64,000 nt of DNA from Flavobacterium haoranii (GCF_009363055.1 NZ_CP045292.1:1-64000), one strand, 5' to 3'. Positions 37,016 through 46,254 are shown, counted from the stretch's first letter. Made by a program: numbers and translations. The notes: generated from the letters alone by a model not told the origin.

Positions 37016-37657
37016 ATGGTAAAAAAAATTTTTTCAATCGCACTTTTTTTATTTTGTACTTCTACTGTTTATTCTCAATTCAATTTGAATAATGTTTCTT
37101 TAGAATTGAATTATGGATACAATGGGGCTATCCAGCCTTATAACAAACAATTTAATTCTAACTTTTCTGGGTTTAATCATTTTGAAGTAGGGCTTCGCTA
37201 TATGTTTACAGAAAATGTAGGTACTAAATTAATTTTTAAATCAGATAAATTTGTAAATGATCCTGGAGGTGTAATTGGGATACAATATAATTCAATAGGA
37301 GCATCATTTGTGTATAATGCTGGAAAAAAAATAGGCTTAACTTATCTGACAAGAGATAATTTGGGTGTATTAATTCATTTGGATGGCTCTATTGGTTTTG
37401 CAAATTCATTACAACCTCAATTCGAATCAGAGAAAACAAATATTATTGGTTTAGGGATTACACCTCAGTATAGAATAAATAATAAAATTGCAATTGTTAC
37501 AGATTTTACCTATAATATCAATTTAAAACAATTATATGGTTTTGATGGATATCCAATTCATAATTCTAAATTATCCGAGACAGGTTATTTTTATAATTTA
37601 TCGATTGGTTTGATTTATTATATCGGGGAAAATAGATATCATTCCGATTGGTTTTAA
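37016..37657 (+). CDS. Outer-membrane beta-barrel protein
   Basis: I choose ATG 37016, which opens a signal peptide (KKIFSIALFLFCTSTVYSQ); the frame extends upstream without a sensible start. The mature part, about 193 residues, consists of alternating amphipathic strands (VSLELNYGYNGAIQPYN, FNHFEVGLRYMFTENVG, YNLSIGLIYYIGENRY), as in small OmpA/OmpW-like porins. No C-terminal peptidoglycan-binding domain is present. Channel or structural roles are both possible. It is monocistronic, between the phosphatase gene and a regulator. Confidence 0.75.
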   Translation: MVKKIFSIALFLFCTSTVYSQFNLNNVSLELNYGYNGAIQPYNKQFNSNFSGFNHFEVGLRYMFTENVGTKLIFKSDKFVNDPGGVIGIQYNSIGASFVYNAGKKIGLTYLTRDNLGVLIHLDGSIGFANSLQPQFESEKTNIIGLGITPQYRINNKIAIVTDFTYNINLKQLYGFDGYPIHNSKLSETGYFYNLSIGLIYYIGENRYHSDWF

Positions 37658-37944
37658 TTAAAAAGCTGTTTTGATGTAAATTTTAATTTGGGATGTTCAC
37701 ATAATATCATTCATTAATTGTTTTTAATTTATTTAGGAAATATCCAAATTAAATTTTTACTTCGTTTTTTATAAAGGATTTTATGTGACCTATTTTTTTA
37801 TCGCTAACAATAAAAAAAACATAAGTTAAAAGTACACACGTAAATTAATTATTTCCCTATACTTACATTTATAATTTATTGAAAACAAAAAACTTTTGTT
37901 AACTTACAAGTGTAAATAGTTAAAAAATAGTGTAATACTAACAC
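37658..37944. other. AT-rich regulatory gap before the LytTR regulator
   Basis: These 287 AT-rich bases hold no gene and no repeat of the types found elsewhere. The stretch presumably contains the regulator's promoter, but no clear TAnnTTTG box close to the start is seen. Confidence 0.3.
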
Positions 37945-38699
37945 ATGAAATTATTAAAGTCAATAATCATTGATACCAATACGGAAGTTGTAAAACAGCT
38001 TTTAAATTTTGCAGAAGAAAATCCTATACTTATTGCAATTTGTGCACAGGTGGAACACTTGAAAGATGCTATTGAGCTAATTAATGAATACCAACCCGAT
38101 TTGGTTTTTTTAAACCCAACAGATGAAAATTTAAATTCCTTTTATTTACTGAAAGAAGTAGATAACCCACTTCCTAAATTTATTTGTATTTCAGATGATA
38201 AAAAGAAAGCTTATGATGCATTTCAATGCAATGCAATAGATTTTTTGCTAGACGATTTGCAACCCAATGCTCTTATGGTTTCCCTTTATAAAGTAATACA
38301 ATCTATAGAAATGGAAACGAACTTTCAAAATTTTAGTTCAAATCAAAAAAGAAATTTTCAATTTCAAAATACGAATAGTGGAATTTTAACCAATTACGTC
38401 AACTGATAAAATTGATTTGATTAAAATTAATGATATTTTATATTGTAAAGCCGATGGAAAATACACGCAATTCATTTTAGAAAATAAAAAAGAAGTACTT
38501 TCTAGTAAAAAATTTAGGAGTATACCAAGATGCTTTACTACAGCATCATTTTTTTCGAATTCATCACTCTTATATCATAAACGTAAAAAAAATTGTAAAA
38601 ATCAAAAAAAAAGGTGAGTTGTATTGTGAACTCTCTAGCGGAGTATTAATACCAGTTGCTAAAAGAAGGCAAGAGGCATTTTTAAATTATCTTCAATAA
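37945..38699 (+). pseudogene. LytTR-family response regulator with degenerate receiver, two frameshifts
   Basis: The N-terminal 130 residues have the length and pattern of a receiver (KSIIIDTNTEVVKQLL, YQPDLVFLNPTDENLN, FICISDDKKKAYDAF), but the phosphoacceptor position is Asn57 and the conserved Lys is absent. After a frame change near 38400 the LytTR DNA-binding domain begins (LIKINDILYCKADGKYTQF). A second change near 38512 leads to LQHHFFRIHHSYIINVKK and ends VAKRRQEAFLNYLQ. Restored length is about 250 residues. Both shifts lie near T or A runs and are probably technical. It would be a transcription factor not controlled by phosphorylation. Confidence 0.75.
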
Positions 38700-38751
38700 T
38701 TTCATAATGATACAATCTACAGCTACATAATAACATATGTAAGTATTCGCT

Positions 38752-39855
38752 TTACTTTTTTATTTGTAAAATAATTTTTCCTATCCAATAAAAATGTAAG
38801 GCGATAAAAGGCCATACAATTTCAAAGTGAATTTTTGTAGTCATATAGGCTAAATACACTAACAATAAGGCTAAAATTACTTTCCCAAATAAAACAATTC
38901 TATCTTTAATTCCTTTTTTAAGATACCAAGCAAAAACTAATAAAAGCGGGTTAAATAATAATATGTTATAATTCCATAATACTTCTTCATGTAAGGAATA
39001 CAAACCAACTAAAGAAAAGAATACACCTAAAATTCCAGCTAAAATAAAGTAGCTAATTTGTATCCATTTTTTGTTTAAAAATACTAAAATTAACAAAATG
39101 GTAATCAACGAATAAATAGAATTAAGCCAATTAAAAGGCAATTCTGATTGGGTAACTTTAAGAAGCGTTGCCTTGTTTTTTTCAATCAGATTTCCATTAA
39201 CTTTTGTCGCAGAAATAGCATCTTTAAATTCGTATGGAAGAAATAAGCGGGTAGCAGGTTCATCTACTTTTGTACCAAAAATCAATTGTATTCCTAATTT
39301 CATGTAAAAATCAGTCATATAAGGATATAATATTTCCCGATACGATTGGTTAGTTGTGTTTGATTTTATGTATTCCTTCCCTAAAATGCCATTTATTTTA
39401 TCCACAACCATGGTGGTGCAATTTCGATCAATGAACTTATAAGTGTAAAAACGCTCTTCACTAAAAACAGACTGATTTAATTGCTGATGTAAATCACGAA
39501 TTTGTAAAGGTGTAAGGTTTAATTCTTGTTCAATTATCTCTCTATTTTCGTATTGATAATTGTAATAGAATTCGATGAAATTCCCATAAGTAACAAAATA
39601 TTGTAAATCACCTTTAACAAATTTTCCAATAAAGTTTGGAGTGCTAAAATCAAATGCACCATAATTATAAACTATATCAATTCCTTTTAAACTGTCTTTA
39701 ATTCGAATTCCAGTATGGCCATACATAGCATACGATTCAGGGCCTAGACCACAAGTTAAAATACTAACTTTTGCCTTTTCAGAAAGTGTGATGTTTTGGG
39801 AATAAGAAATTGTTTTTCCAAGTAAAAGAAATAGGAAAAGTAATTTTTTTATCAT
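38752..39855 (-). CDS. DUF4105 (Lnb N-terminal periplasmic domain) membrane protein
   Basis: This 367-residue protein has a signal peptide (LFLFLLLGKTISYSQ), a DUF4105 domain with LTCGLGPESYAMYGHTGIR and FIDRNCTTMVVDKI (a conserved His and Cys that recall papain-like NlpC/P60 proteins), and four to five C-terminal membrane helices (from about residue 245). DUF4105 is named from the N-terminal part of a lacto-N-biosidase, but in Bacteroidota its substrate is unknown. It is 45 bp downstream of the PorV-like gene on the same strand and may share its transcript. Confidence 0.85.
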   Translation of the reverse strand: MIKKLLFLFLLLGKTISYSQNITLSEKAKVSILTCGLGPESYAMYGHTGIRIKDSLKGIDIVYNYGAFDFSTPNFIGKFVKGDLQYFVTYGNFIEFYYNYQYENREIIEQELNLTPLQIRDLHQQLNQSVFSEERFYTYKFIDRNCTTMVVDKINGILGKEYIKSNTTNQSYREILYPYMTDFYMKLGIQLIFGTKVDEPATRLFLPYEFKDAISATKVNGNLIEKNKATLLKVTQSELPFNWLNSIYSLITILLILVFLNKKWIQISYFILAGILGVFFSLVGLYSLHEEVLWNYNILLFNPLLLVFAWYLKKGIKDRIVLFGKVILALLLVYLAYMTTKIHFEIVWPFIALHFYWIGKIILQIKK

Positions 39856-39900
39856 TCGAGTTCTATTATCTATGTTCTTTTGTCTTTTTTCTGATGAGAA

Positions 39901-40973
39901 TTATCTAAACAATTCCCAATCCACTTTTAGTGAAAAGATATTGGAATATAAGGCAGCGCTTTGATTGCCTAAGTCAGTTAATGCATAATCTACTTGAATT
40001 CCTTTGTATTTAAATCCAATACCAATATTAGGTTGGAAACTTAATATGTTGGAATTGTCAATTTGAGTTATTTGTTGAAAATTTCCAACGCCAGCTCTAA
40101 GATAAACCAAATCAATGTAGCCAAATTCTAACCCTAAAGCTGGATCAATACTTACAGCGTTAGTTGAGATTAAATCATTTGTTCTAGCAAATTGCATGTT
40201 TAAATTAGTTGCTGCTAACAAACTATAATCATAACGAATAATCCATTTTTTAGACATTCCTAATTGCGCTTTAGGTAATGTAATTTCGCTTGTTTCAGGT
40301 AATTCTTGATTCTCTCCTGGAATGGCATCAGCAATTTCCTGATATTTTTCTTCATTAATGGTCCAAGTATTGTAAGTTGTTGTAATATCCCGAATCATTA
40401 AACCAAATTTCCAATCTTCATCATCACTGATATATTGTATTCCTAAATCCAATCCAAATCCCCAAGAATTTGCAAAATCTCCAATCACTCTTCGGATAAC
40501 TTTTGCACTTACTCCATAATTTAAACCTTCAATTGGTAAACTTCTAGCGTATGAGACGGTTAAACCTTAATCTGCAGCTGAAAAAAGAGAAATACGGTTA
40601 TAGTCGATGTTTCCTTCACTATCGATAAGTTGCGTAGTGTTTAAAATGTCATCAACTCTAAAACGAATTATTGAAATTCCCACGGCGCTTCTATCGTCTA
40701 TTGGCATGGCAAAACCAGCATAATCATATTGCGCAATATTCGCAAAATAATTGGCATGCATAATTGCAAATTGCTTGTCTTCTAGTTTTAATAATCCTGC
40801 CGGATTCCAATATCCAGAATTTACATCACCTGTATGTGCCACGACAGCATTAGACATACTAGGGCTGCAGCGTCAACTCCAATATTCAAGAATTCATTTG
40901 AATATTTTCGTGTCGTTTGTCCAAAGGTTGTCCCGCAAAAACAAATAAAAAGAAGTAAAATGGTCTTTTTCAA
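39901..40973 (-). pseudogene. PorV/PorQ-family type IX secretion protein, interrupted
   Basis: A TTG start at 40973 opens KKTILLLFICFCGTTFGQ, a signal peptide, then YSNEFLNIGVDAAAL. Restoring one G near 40860 continues GMSNAVVAHTGDVNSGYWNPAGL, the PorV-family signature at the first barrel strand. An in-frame TAA at 40567-40569 (SAAD-stop-GLTVSYARSLP) interrupts the barrel; a single A for T change from TTA (Leu) explains it. The remainder, to 39901, ends KVDWELFR. PorV-like 14-strand barrels shuttle cargo of the type IX system. The restored length is about 357 residues, closest to proteins labelled PorV2. Both lesions could be sequence errors. Confidence 0.75.
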
Positions 40974-41044
40974 TGCCAATTTTTTTAACAAAGATGAAAT
41001 AAATTTCTCAAATAATAAACACTAAAAGTATTAACTTATTGTAT

Positions 41045-41052
41045 TACCTTTG
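41045..41052 (+). promoter_or_regulatory. -7 promoter box TACCTTTG before the zeta-toxin-like gene
   Basis: The TAnnTTTG match lies 54 bases upstream of the start codon in the divergent gap between the PorV-like gene and this gene. No antitoxin-sized frame fits between the box and the start. Confidence 0.4.
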
Positions 41053-41106
41053 TTCGAAATTAATAGTAGATTATTTTTATAATTTGAAAATGGTATATTT
41101 GTTGAG

Positions 41107-41817
41107 ATGGTAAATAAAAATCTTTACATAATTGCAGGATGTAATGGTGCGGGTAAAACTACTGCGTCTTTTACCATATTACCAGAGATTTTAAATTGTA
41201 AAGAATTTGTTAACGCTGATGAAATTGCAAAAGGTTTGTCGCCATTTCAACCTGATAAGGTAGCTGTTGAAGCTGGTAGAATCATGATTAGTCGAATCAA
41301 TAATTTATTAGAAGATGAATTAAGTTTTGCTTTTGAAACTACTTTAGCAACTAAGAGTTATAAAAATAAAATTTTATTAGCAAAAAATAAAGGCTACACC
41401 GTTATTTTGCTCTTTTTCTGGTTGCAGACTATAGATTTGGCAAAAGAAAGAGTGGCAACACGAGTTTTGGAGGGAGGTCATGATATTCCTAAAGATGTTA
41501 TTCAGAGAAGGTATATCAATGGAATTAAGAATTTATTTTCAATTTATATTCCTATTGTCGATGAATTGATGATTTTTGATAATTCTCAAATGAAGTCGGA
41601 GTTAATAGTTTCAAAATCAACAATGTCATCTCTTATCGTTTTAAACGAACAAAAGTTTAATTTTTTAAAAAGTTATTATGAAAAAAATAAAAATATATCA
41701 GAACAACAGGTTAAGATTTTAGCAGGTATGGACAAAGTTTATGAAAAATTAATCTTATTCAAGAAACAAATGAATAGTGATTTGGTTGTATTAAAAGGAA
41801 AAAAATTGTACATATAA
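41107..41817 (+). CDS. Zeta-toxin-family P-loop kinase
   Basis: This 236-residue protein has the Walker A motif AGCNGAGKTTAS (residues 10-20), FVNADEIAKGLSPF, FAFETTLATKSY and RVLEGGHDIPKDVIQRRY, all typical of the zeta toxin / UDP-GlcNAc kinase-like family. Classical zeta toxins phosphorylate UDP-N-acetylglucosamine and are paired with an epsilon antitoxin gene upstream. None is visible here, and upstream lies a divergent gene. It may be a stand-alone chromosomal homologue with a metabolic or repair-like role. The residues after about 200 form a charged helical tail. Confidence 0.8.
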   Translation: MVNKNLYIIAGCNGAGKTTASFTILPEILNCKEFVNADEIAKGLSPFQPDKVAVEAGRIMISRINNLLEDELSFAFETTLATKSYKNKILLAKNKGYTVILLFFWLQTIDLAKERVATRVLEGGHDIPKDVIQRRYINGIKNLFSIYIPIVDELMIFDNSQMKSELIVSKSTMSSLIVLNEQKFNFLKSYYEKNKNISEQQVKILAGMDKVYEKLILFKKQMNSDLVVLKGKKLYI

Positions 41818-41846
41818 AGCCTGAATAATTATTCTAAATTTTTAAT

Positions 41847-41950
41847 ATGCAAATTAAAAAACACATTCCAAACGCTATTACGCTATTGAACTTGTCTACT
41901 GGGTTATTAGCTATTATTGCTATTTTTAGAGGTTATTTTGCAAATTCCAG
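41847..41950 (+). pseudogene. pssA: 5' fragment of pssA (phosphatidylserine synthase), cut by the IS
   Basis: ATG 41847 opens MQIKKHIPNAITLLNLSTGL, then LAIIAIFRGYFANS, the first membrane helix of CDP-diacylglycerol-serine O-phosphatidyltransferase. The CDP-alcohol phosphotransferase motif that should follow is missing because the IS21-type element begins immediately. The sequence on the far side of the element is not pssA. As this enzyme makes the main phospholipid precursor, true loss is unlikely; an assembly join at the IS or a second intact copy is more probable. Confidence 0.75.
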
Positions 41951-42098
41951 TGATATTGACCACCCAATTCCAATTTAAAGTGACCACCTGATTCCAATTC
42001 AAAATGACCACCTAATTTCGGAGCAAAATGACCACCTCCATTTTTCATTAAAAACTACTTTTTTTCTTGTGTTAATTTGTGATTCAAATATACTAAAA

Positions 42099-42836
42099 TT
42101 ACTCTTTGTTGATTCCTCTTTTCTTTCTCATGGATTCGCCTTGTAATTCAATACGATGGGATTGATGTATAAGTCGGTCTAAAATGGCATCAGCTATGGT
42201 TTTTTCTCCAATTATATCGTACCAACCTTGAACTGGTATTTGAGAAGTTACGATTATAGAACCATTATTGTGTCTATCTTCGATGATTTCTAAAAGTGTA
42301 ATTCGGTTTTGACTATCTAATGCTTGAAGACCAAAATCATCTAATATAATGACGTCTTGTCGTTCTATTTTAGCTAATTCTCTTAGATAAGAACCATCTG
42401 CTTTTGCCATCTTTAGCTTAGCGAACAACTTAGATGTGTTGTAATAACTAACTTTGTATCCTTGAATACATGCTTGATAACCTAATGCAGTTCCTAAAAA
42501 GCTTTTGCCTACTCCTGTACTTCCTGTAATTAATACATTATGATTTTTCTCAACAAAATCACACGCTGCTAATCGTAAAACTTGGTTTCTATCCAGATTG
42601 CGTGAAGCATCAAAATTGATATTTTCAATATTGGATTTGTAATGGAATCGAGCGTTTTTTATGCTTCGCTCAATACGACGATTGTGCCTTTCATCCCATT
42701 CGGCATCAATGAGCATGGCGATAAATTGGTCTAGCGTGTAATGATCTGTTTTTCCACTTTCGATGGCGGTTTTAAAAGCATTATGCATTCCATAAAGATT
42801 CATTTGTTTCATTTTGGTTGTAGTGATTTCATTCAT
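42099..42836 (-). CDS. istB: IS21-family helper ATPase IstB
   Basis: This 245-residue AAA+ protein has Walker A ITGSTGVGKSFLG (about residues 103-115), Walker B VIILDDFGLQAL and a sensor segment SIIVTSQIPVQGWYD. IstB is the regulator that selects targets and stimulates the IstA transposase. The length and N-terminal helical domain match the family. It follows istA by 17 bp on the same strand. The frame is intact, so the element could be active. Confidence 0.95.
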   Translation of the reverse strand: MNEITTTKMKQMNLYGMHNAFKTAIESGKTDHYTLDQFIAMLIDAEWDERHNRRIERSIKNARFHYKSNIENINFDASRNLDRNQVLRLAACDFVEKNHNVLITGSTGVGKSFLGTALGYQACIQGYKVSYYNTSKLFAKLKMAKADGSYLRELAKIERQDVIILDDFGLQALDSQNRITLLEIIEDRHNNGSIIVTSQIPVQGWYDIIGEKTIADAILDRLIHQSHRIELQGESMRKKRGINKE

Positions 42837-42853
42837 AAGTATTTGGTTTTAAT

Positions 42854-44401
42854 TTATTTGTAATAGTTTTTACCTCTGATGTTGTTGTGATTGGGTAATT
42901 CAAATTCTTCTTCTTGCTCATTATCAGCGTTATCTAAGTTATTTTCCAAAATGTTTTGGATGGCTTTAAAACTGTAAATCCTAAAATCGAGTGCGCGTTT
43001 ACAAGCGTTGATTAATCGTTGTTTTCCGACTTTCTTCTCAAAGTTTAATATGCCTAAACAACTTTTATATGCTTGTTCGGGATGATTTCTACTTTCGATA
43101 ATTTGGATGATATAATCCGCTACTGCTTGGTCAATACTACTTGCCCAATCAATAAACCGACTAGCACTCCAATCAGCAACAAACTGGTGTGTGCTAGCTA
43201 AATGTTCCGCAATAGTCGTGTAATCATAAGGCTTATAATTTCTTGGATGAATGGCGATTCGATTGTATTTGTAGAAGATTTCAACCGTAGTTTTGGTATA
43301 CAAAAGTTTTACTTTTTTCCTCACGTATTGGTACGGAACACTGTAATAACTCTTGTCTTGACTCAACAATGCATGACCATTTTGCATTACTGTAGCAAAG
43401 GATTGGTACTTAATTTCAAAGCGTTCTTGAGGTAATGGACGTAGTTTTTGCTTCTCGTCTTCCATAAATAATTCATAGCGAGAATACGGTCTTCCTGTGA
43501 GCTTTTTATGATTATGAATATCTAATAAATCCCAGATTTGTTGGTTTAATTCTTCTAAGCTATAAAACTGTTTTTGCTTTAGATGTACATAAATTCTTCG
43601 ATACAAGATTTTCACAGCTCCTTCTGCTAATGATTTATCTCTTGGTTTATAAGCTCTTGCAGGTAATATAGTGGTTTCGTAATGCTCTGCTAAATCGGCC
43701 AAGGTTTCGTTAATTGTAGGTTCAAAACGACTGCTTTTAATCACAGCTGACTTTAGATTATCTGGAACAATTGCCGCTGGAACGCCTTCAAAAAAACGCA
43801 TAGCATTTTCTACCGATGTGACAAAATCTTCTTTCTGTTGGCTCATTGATGCCTCTGCATAAGTGTGTTGACTTGCGCCTAATATGGCAACAAAAAACTG
43901 CACTTCTTTAATCTCTCCTGTATCTTTATCAACTATAGAAAGTGTTTTTCCAGCATAATCCACATACATTTTATCACCTGCTTTGTGATTCATGTGCATT
44001 ACTGGATTAACGCGTTTACTCCATATTTTAAAGTGATGTCTAAATTGAGAACTCTTAAAACCATCAGGATGTATAGTAATATATCGCTCCCACATAAGTT
44101 GAACTGTAACTCCAACTTTCTTGAGTTCGCGCTCCATTTGTGGAAAAAAATCATGAAGCTTTTGTAGTCTAGGATCTATGGTTTCAACCGTATTCTGCGA
44201 AAATAAAACTTCAAGTTCGGCATCTGTTTTGGCATCAATAGCTTCAAAACTTAAGCCTAGAAGTTCAAATAAAGAAATGTATTTCTTTACCGTATTTCTT
44301 GAAAACGATAAGTAATTGCTAATAAACAATTTACTCTTACCGCTACAGTGAAATTTAATTACTTTTCTAATCTTACTCATGTCTGTTACTTTGTTTGCCA
44401 T
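42854..44401 (-). CDS. istA: IS21-family transposase IstA
   Basis: I choose ATG at 44401 (MANKVTDMSKIRKVIKFHCS); the frame runs 13 codons further upstream. The 515-residue protein has an N-terminal helix-turn-helix (SKLFISNYLSFSRNTVKKYI), a DDE retroviral-type integrase core starting MYVDYAGKTLSIVD, with the second Asp in IVPDNLKSAV and Glu in DKSLAEGAVKILYRRIY, and a C-terminal beta domain. It catalyses strand transfer of the element. No lesion is seen. Confidence 0.95.
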   Translation of the reverse strand: MANKVTDMSKIRKVIKFHCSGKSKLFISNYLSFSRNTVKKYISLFELLGLSFEAIDAKTDAELEVLFSQNTVETIDPRLQKLHDFFPQMERELKKVGVTVQLMWERYITIHPDGFKSSQFRHHFKIWSKRVNPVMHMNHKAGDKMYVDYAGKTLSIVDKDTGEIKEVQFFVAILGASQHTYAEASMSQQKEDFVTSVENAMRFFEGVPAAIVPDNLKSAVIKSSRFEPTINETLADLAEHYETTILPARAYKPRDKSLAEGAVKILYRRIYVHLKQKQFYSLEELNQQIWDLLDIHNHKKLTGRPYSRYELFMEDEKQKLRPLPQERFEIKYQSFATVMQNGHALLSQDKSYYSVPYQYVRKKVKLLYTKTTVEIFYKYNRIAIHPRNYKPYDYTTIAEHLASTHQFVADWSASRFIDWASSIDQAVADYIIQIIESRNHPEQAYKSCLGILNFEKKVGKQRLINACKRALDFRIYSFKAIQNILENNLDNADNEQEEEFELPNHNNIRGKNYYK

Positions 44402-44582
44402 AATCCGTATTTTTTGTACGAATGTATGGGCTAACAACATGAAAAAAAGTAACTGTTTTTAATGGCTAATTTATCCTAAAATTTAGGTGGTCAATTTGGA
44501 CTGGAATTGGGTGGTCAGTTTGCACCGAAATCGATGGTCAATTTAGACTGGAAAGTGGTGGTCAATTTGACCGTTTTTTCCA

Positions 44583-44833
44583 GTCCAAGACCAGAAAGTC
44601 TAGTTTTTGTGGAACAAATTGCAGAAAATATTCCGTTGTATAAAACACGACATGTTGTAAAACCTGGGCTTACAGGTTGGGCTCAAGTTAATTATCCTTA
44701 CGGAGAAAACCTTGAAGATAGTTTAATGAAATTACGATACGATTTGTTTTACATCAAACATCGATCACTTTTTTTAGATGTAAAAATTTTTATAAAGACT
44801 TTAAGTACTGTACTTTTCTTTAGCGGTCAATAA
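44583..44833 (+). pseudogene. C-terminal fragment of a WcaJ-type sugar transferase
   Basis: Directly after the IS end the sequence reads PRPESLVFVEQIAENIPLYK, then HVVKPGLTGWAQVNYPYGEN and DLFYIKHRSLFLDVKIFIKT, the last third of an undecaprenyl-phosphate sugar-1-phosphate transferase. The membrane helices and the catalytic Asp-Glu are missing. The G of the usual GPRP motif is where the IS begins. The fragment is fused in frame with nothing functional. Together with the pssA fragment it shows that the IS marks a rearrangement or an assembly join. Confidence 0.8.
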
Positions 44834-44858
44834 ACTTCTTTTCTTATTTAGCTTTAAC

Positions 44859-44885
44859 TTGTAAAAATTAAAAACACTATTTTTG
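44859..44885 (+). promoter_or_regulatory. Promoter of the DEAD-box helicase gene
   Basis: TTG at 44859-44861 and TATTTTTG at 44878-44885 are 16 bases apart, close to the flavobacterial consensus, and the -7 box is 19 bases before the ATG at 44905. Confidence 0.55.
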
Positions 44886-44904
44886 CAGGATAAATAAGCA
44901 AAAA

Positions 44905-46254
44905 ATGAAAACTTTTACCGAATTAGATTTACCAAAATCACTTCAAAAAGCTATTGATGAATTAGGTTTTGCAGCGCCAACACCTATTCAAGAAAAAGCA
45001 TTTCCAGTTATACTTTCAGGTAGAGATATGATGGGAATAGCCCAAACGGGTACGGGTAAAACTTTTGCTTATTTGTTGCCCATTTTAAAACAATGGAAAT
45101 TTCAAGCTACTGATTCACCTCGTGTATTAATTTTGGTTCCTACTAGAGAACTTGTCGTGCAAGTTGTTGAGGAAGTTGAAAAATTAACGCAATACATGTC
45201 GGTTAGAGTTACAGGAATTTTTGGTGGTACTAATATTAATACACATCGAAAAAATGTTGCAGATGGAGTTGATATTGTAGTAGGAACTCCTGGTCGTACA
45301 ATGGATTTGGCTTTAGATGGTGTTTTGCGTTTTGATACCTTACAAAAATTAGTAATCGATGAGTTTGATGAGATTTTGAATTTAGGTTTTAGACATCAGT
45401 TAACTTCAATTTTGTCAATGATGAAAACGAAACGTCAAAATATACTTTTTTCAGCTACAATGACGGAAGAAGTAGATGATGTTTTAGATGAATTTTTTGA
45501 ATTTCCAGAAGAAGTTTCATTGGCACCAAGTGGAACTCCATTAGAAAAAATTAGTCAGTATCTTTATAATGCGCCAAATTTTTTAACAAAGTTAAACATA
45601 CTTAAGAACATATTAGAAAACGATACTACTACTGAGCGTGTTTTATTGTTTGTGAATAATAAACGATTAGTCGATGTGGTTTTTGAAGTATTAGATGAAG
45701 CTTTTCCTGGTCAATTTGGTGTTATTCATTCAAATAAATCTCAAAATTATCGTTTGAATACAATGAGCGCTTTTCAAAATTCTGAGTTAAGAGGAATTAT
45801 TACTACTGATGTTATGGCGCGTGGTTTAGATATTTCAGATATTACACATGTTTTTAATATTCAATTCTCAGATGTTCCCGAACAATATATTCATAGAATA
45901 GGTAGAACAGGTCGTGCCGATAAAGAAGGTATCGCTGTAAGTTTTGTTGCTCCTTATGAAGAAGAACAATTAATTGCTGTGGAACTTTTAATGAATAAAG
46001 AAATTGAAGTATTAGAAACACCAGATTCAATTGAAGTTGCTGAAAAGAAATTGGAATTTGAAAAAGATAGAAGAAAGTTTAAAACTATTGGAAAACCAAT
46101 TAAAAGGGAAGAAAAAGGAGAAGCTTTTCACGAGAAGAAAGATAAAAATAAAAAGGTTAACCTAGGTGGACCAGGAAAAAGAACGCCTCGCAAAACCGCT
46201 CCAAGAAATAGAGCAGTAGATGCTAAGAGAGCAGCTAAACGTAAAAAGAAATAA
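44905..46254 (+). CDS. DEAD-box RNA helicase (DEFD variant)
   Basis: This 449-residue protein contains all helicase motifs: the Q motif (ELGFAAPTPIQEKAF), motif I AQTGTGKT, PTRELVVQV, TPGR, motif II as DEFDE in place of DEAD, SAT, and VI HRIGRTGR. The C-terminal tail (from about residue 395) is rich in Lys and Arg and should bind RNA non-specifically. Such short helicases act in ribosome assembly and RNA turnover, often in cold response. DEFD variants exist in the family and keep the catalytic acid pair. It is monocistronic with its own promoter. Confidence 0.9.
   Translation: MKTFTELDLPKSLQKAIDELGFAAPTPIQEKAFPVILSGRDMMGIAQTGTGKTFAYLLPILKQWKFQATDSPRVLILVPTRELVVQVVEEVEKLTQYMSVRVTGIFGGTNINTHRKNVADGVDIVVGTPGRTMDLALDGVLRFDTLQKLVIDEFDEILNLGFRHQLTSILSMMKTKRQNILFSATMTEEVDDVLDEFFEFPEEVSLAPSGTPLEKISQYLYNAPNFLTKLNILKNILENDTTTERVLLFVNNKRLVDVVFEVLDEAFPGQFGVIHSNKSQNYRLNTMSAFQNSELRGIITTDVMARGLDISDITHVFNIQFSDVPEQYIHRIGRTGRADKEGIAVSFVAPYEEEQLIAVELLMNKEIEVLETPDSIEVAEKKLEFEKDRRKFKTIGKPIKREEKGEAFHEKKDKNKKVNLGGPGKRTPRKTAPRNRAVDAKRAAKRKKK

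Larger units (their letters stand above)
41951..44582 (-). mobile_element. IS21-family insertion sequence (istA-istB)
   Basis: A 2.63-kb element begins TGATATTGACCACCC and ends GACCGTTTTTTCCA, fitting the TG...CA termini of IS21. Each end carries several copies of a TTGACCACC motif facing inward (left near 41956, 41981, 42003 and 42029; right near 44489, 44510, 44533 and 44557), the multiple terminal repeats typical of the family. It encodes intact istA and istB on the minus strand. The hexamer TTCCAG occurs just before the left end and at the right end and may be a target duplication, but the two flanks belong to different genes. Confidence 0.85.

Noticed and set aside
43202..43435. Plus-strand ORF inside istA
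   Set aside because: Shadow of the intact transposase gene.
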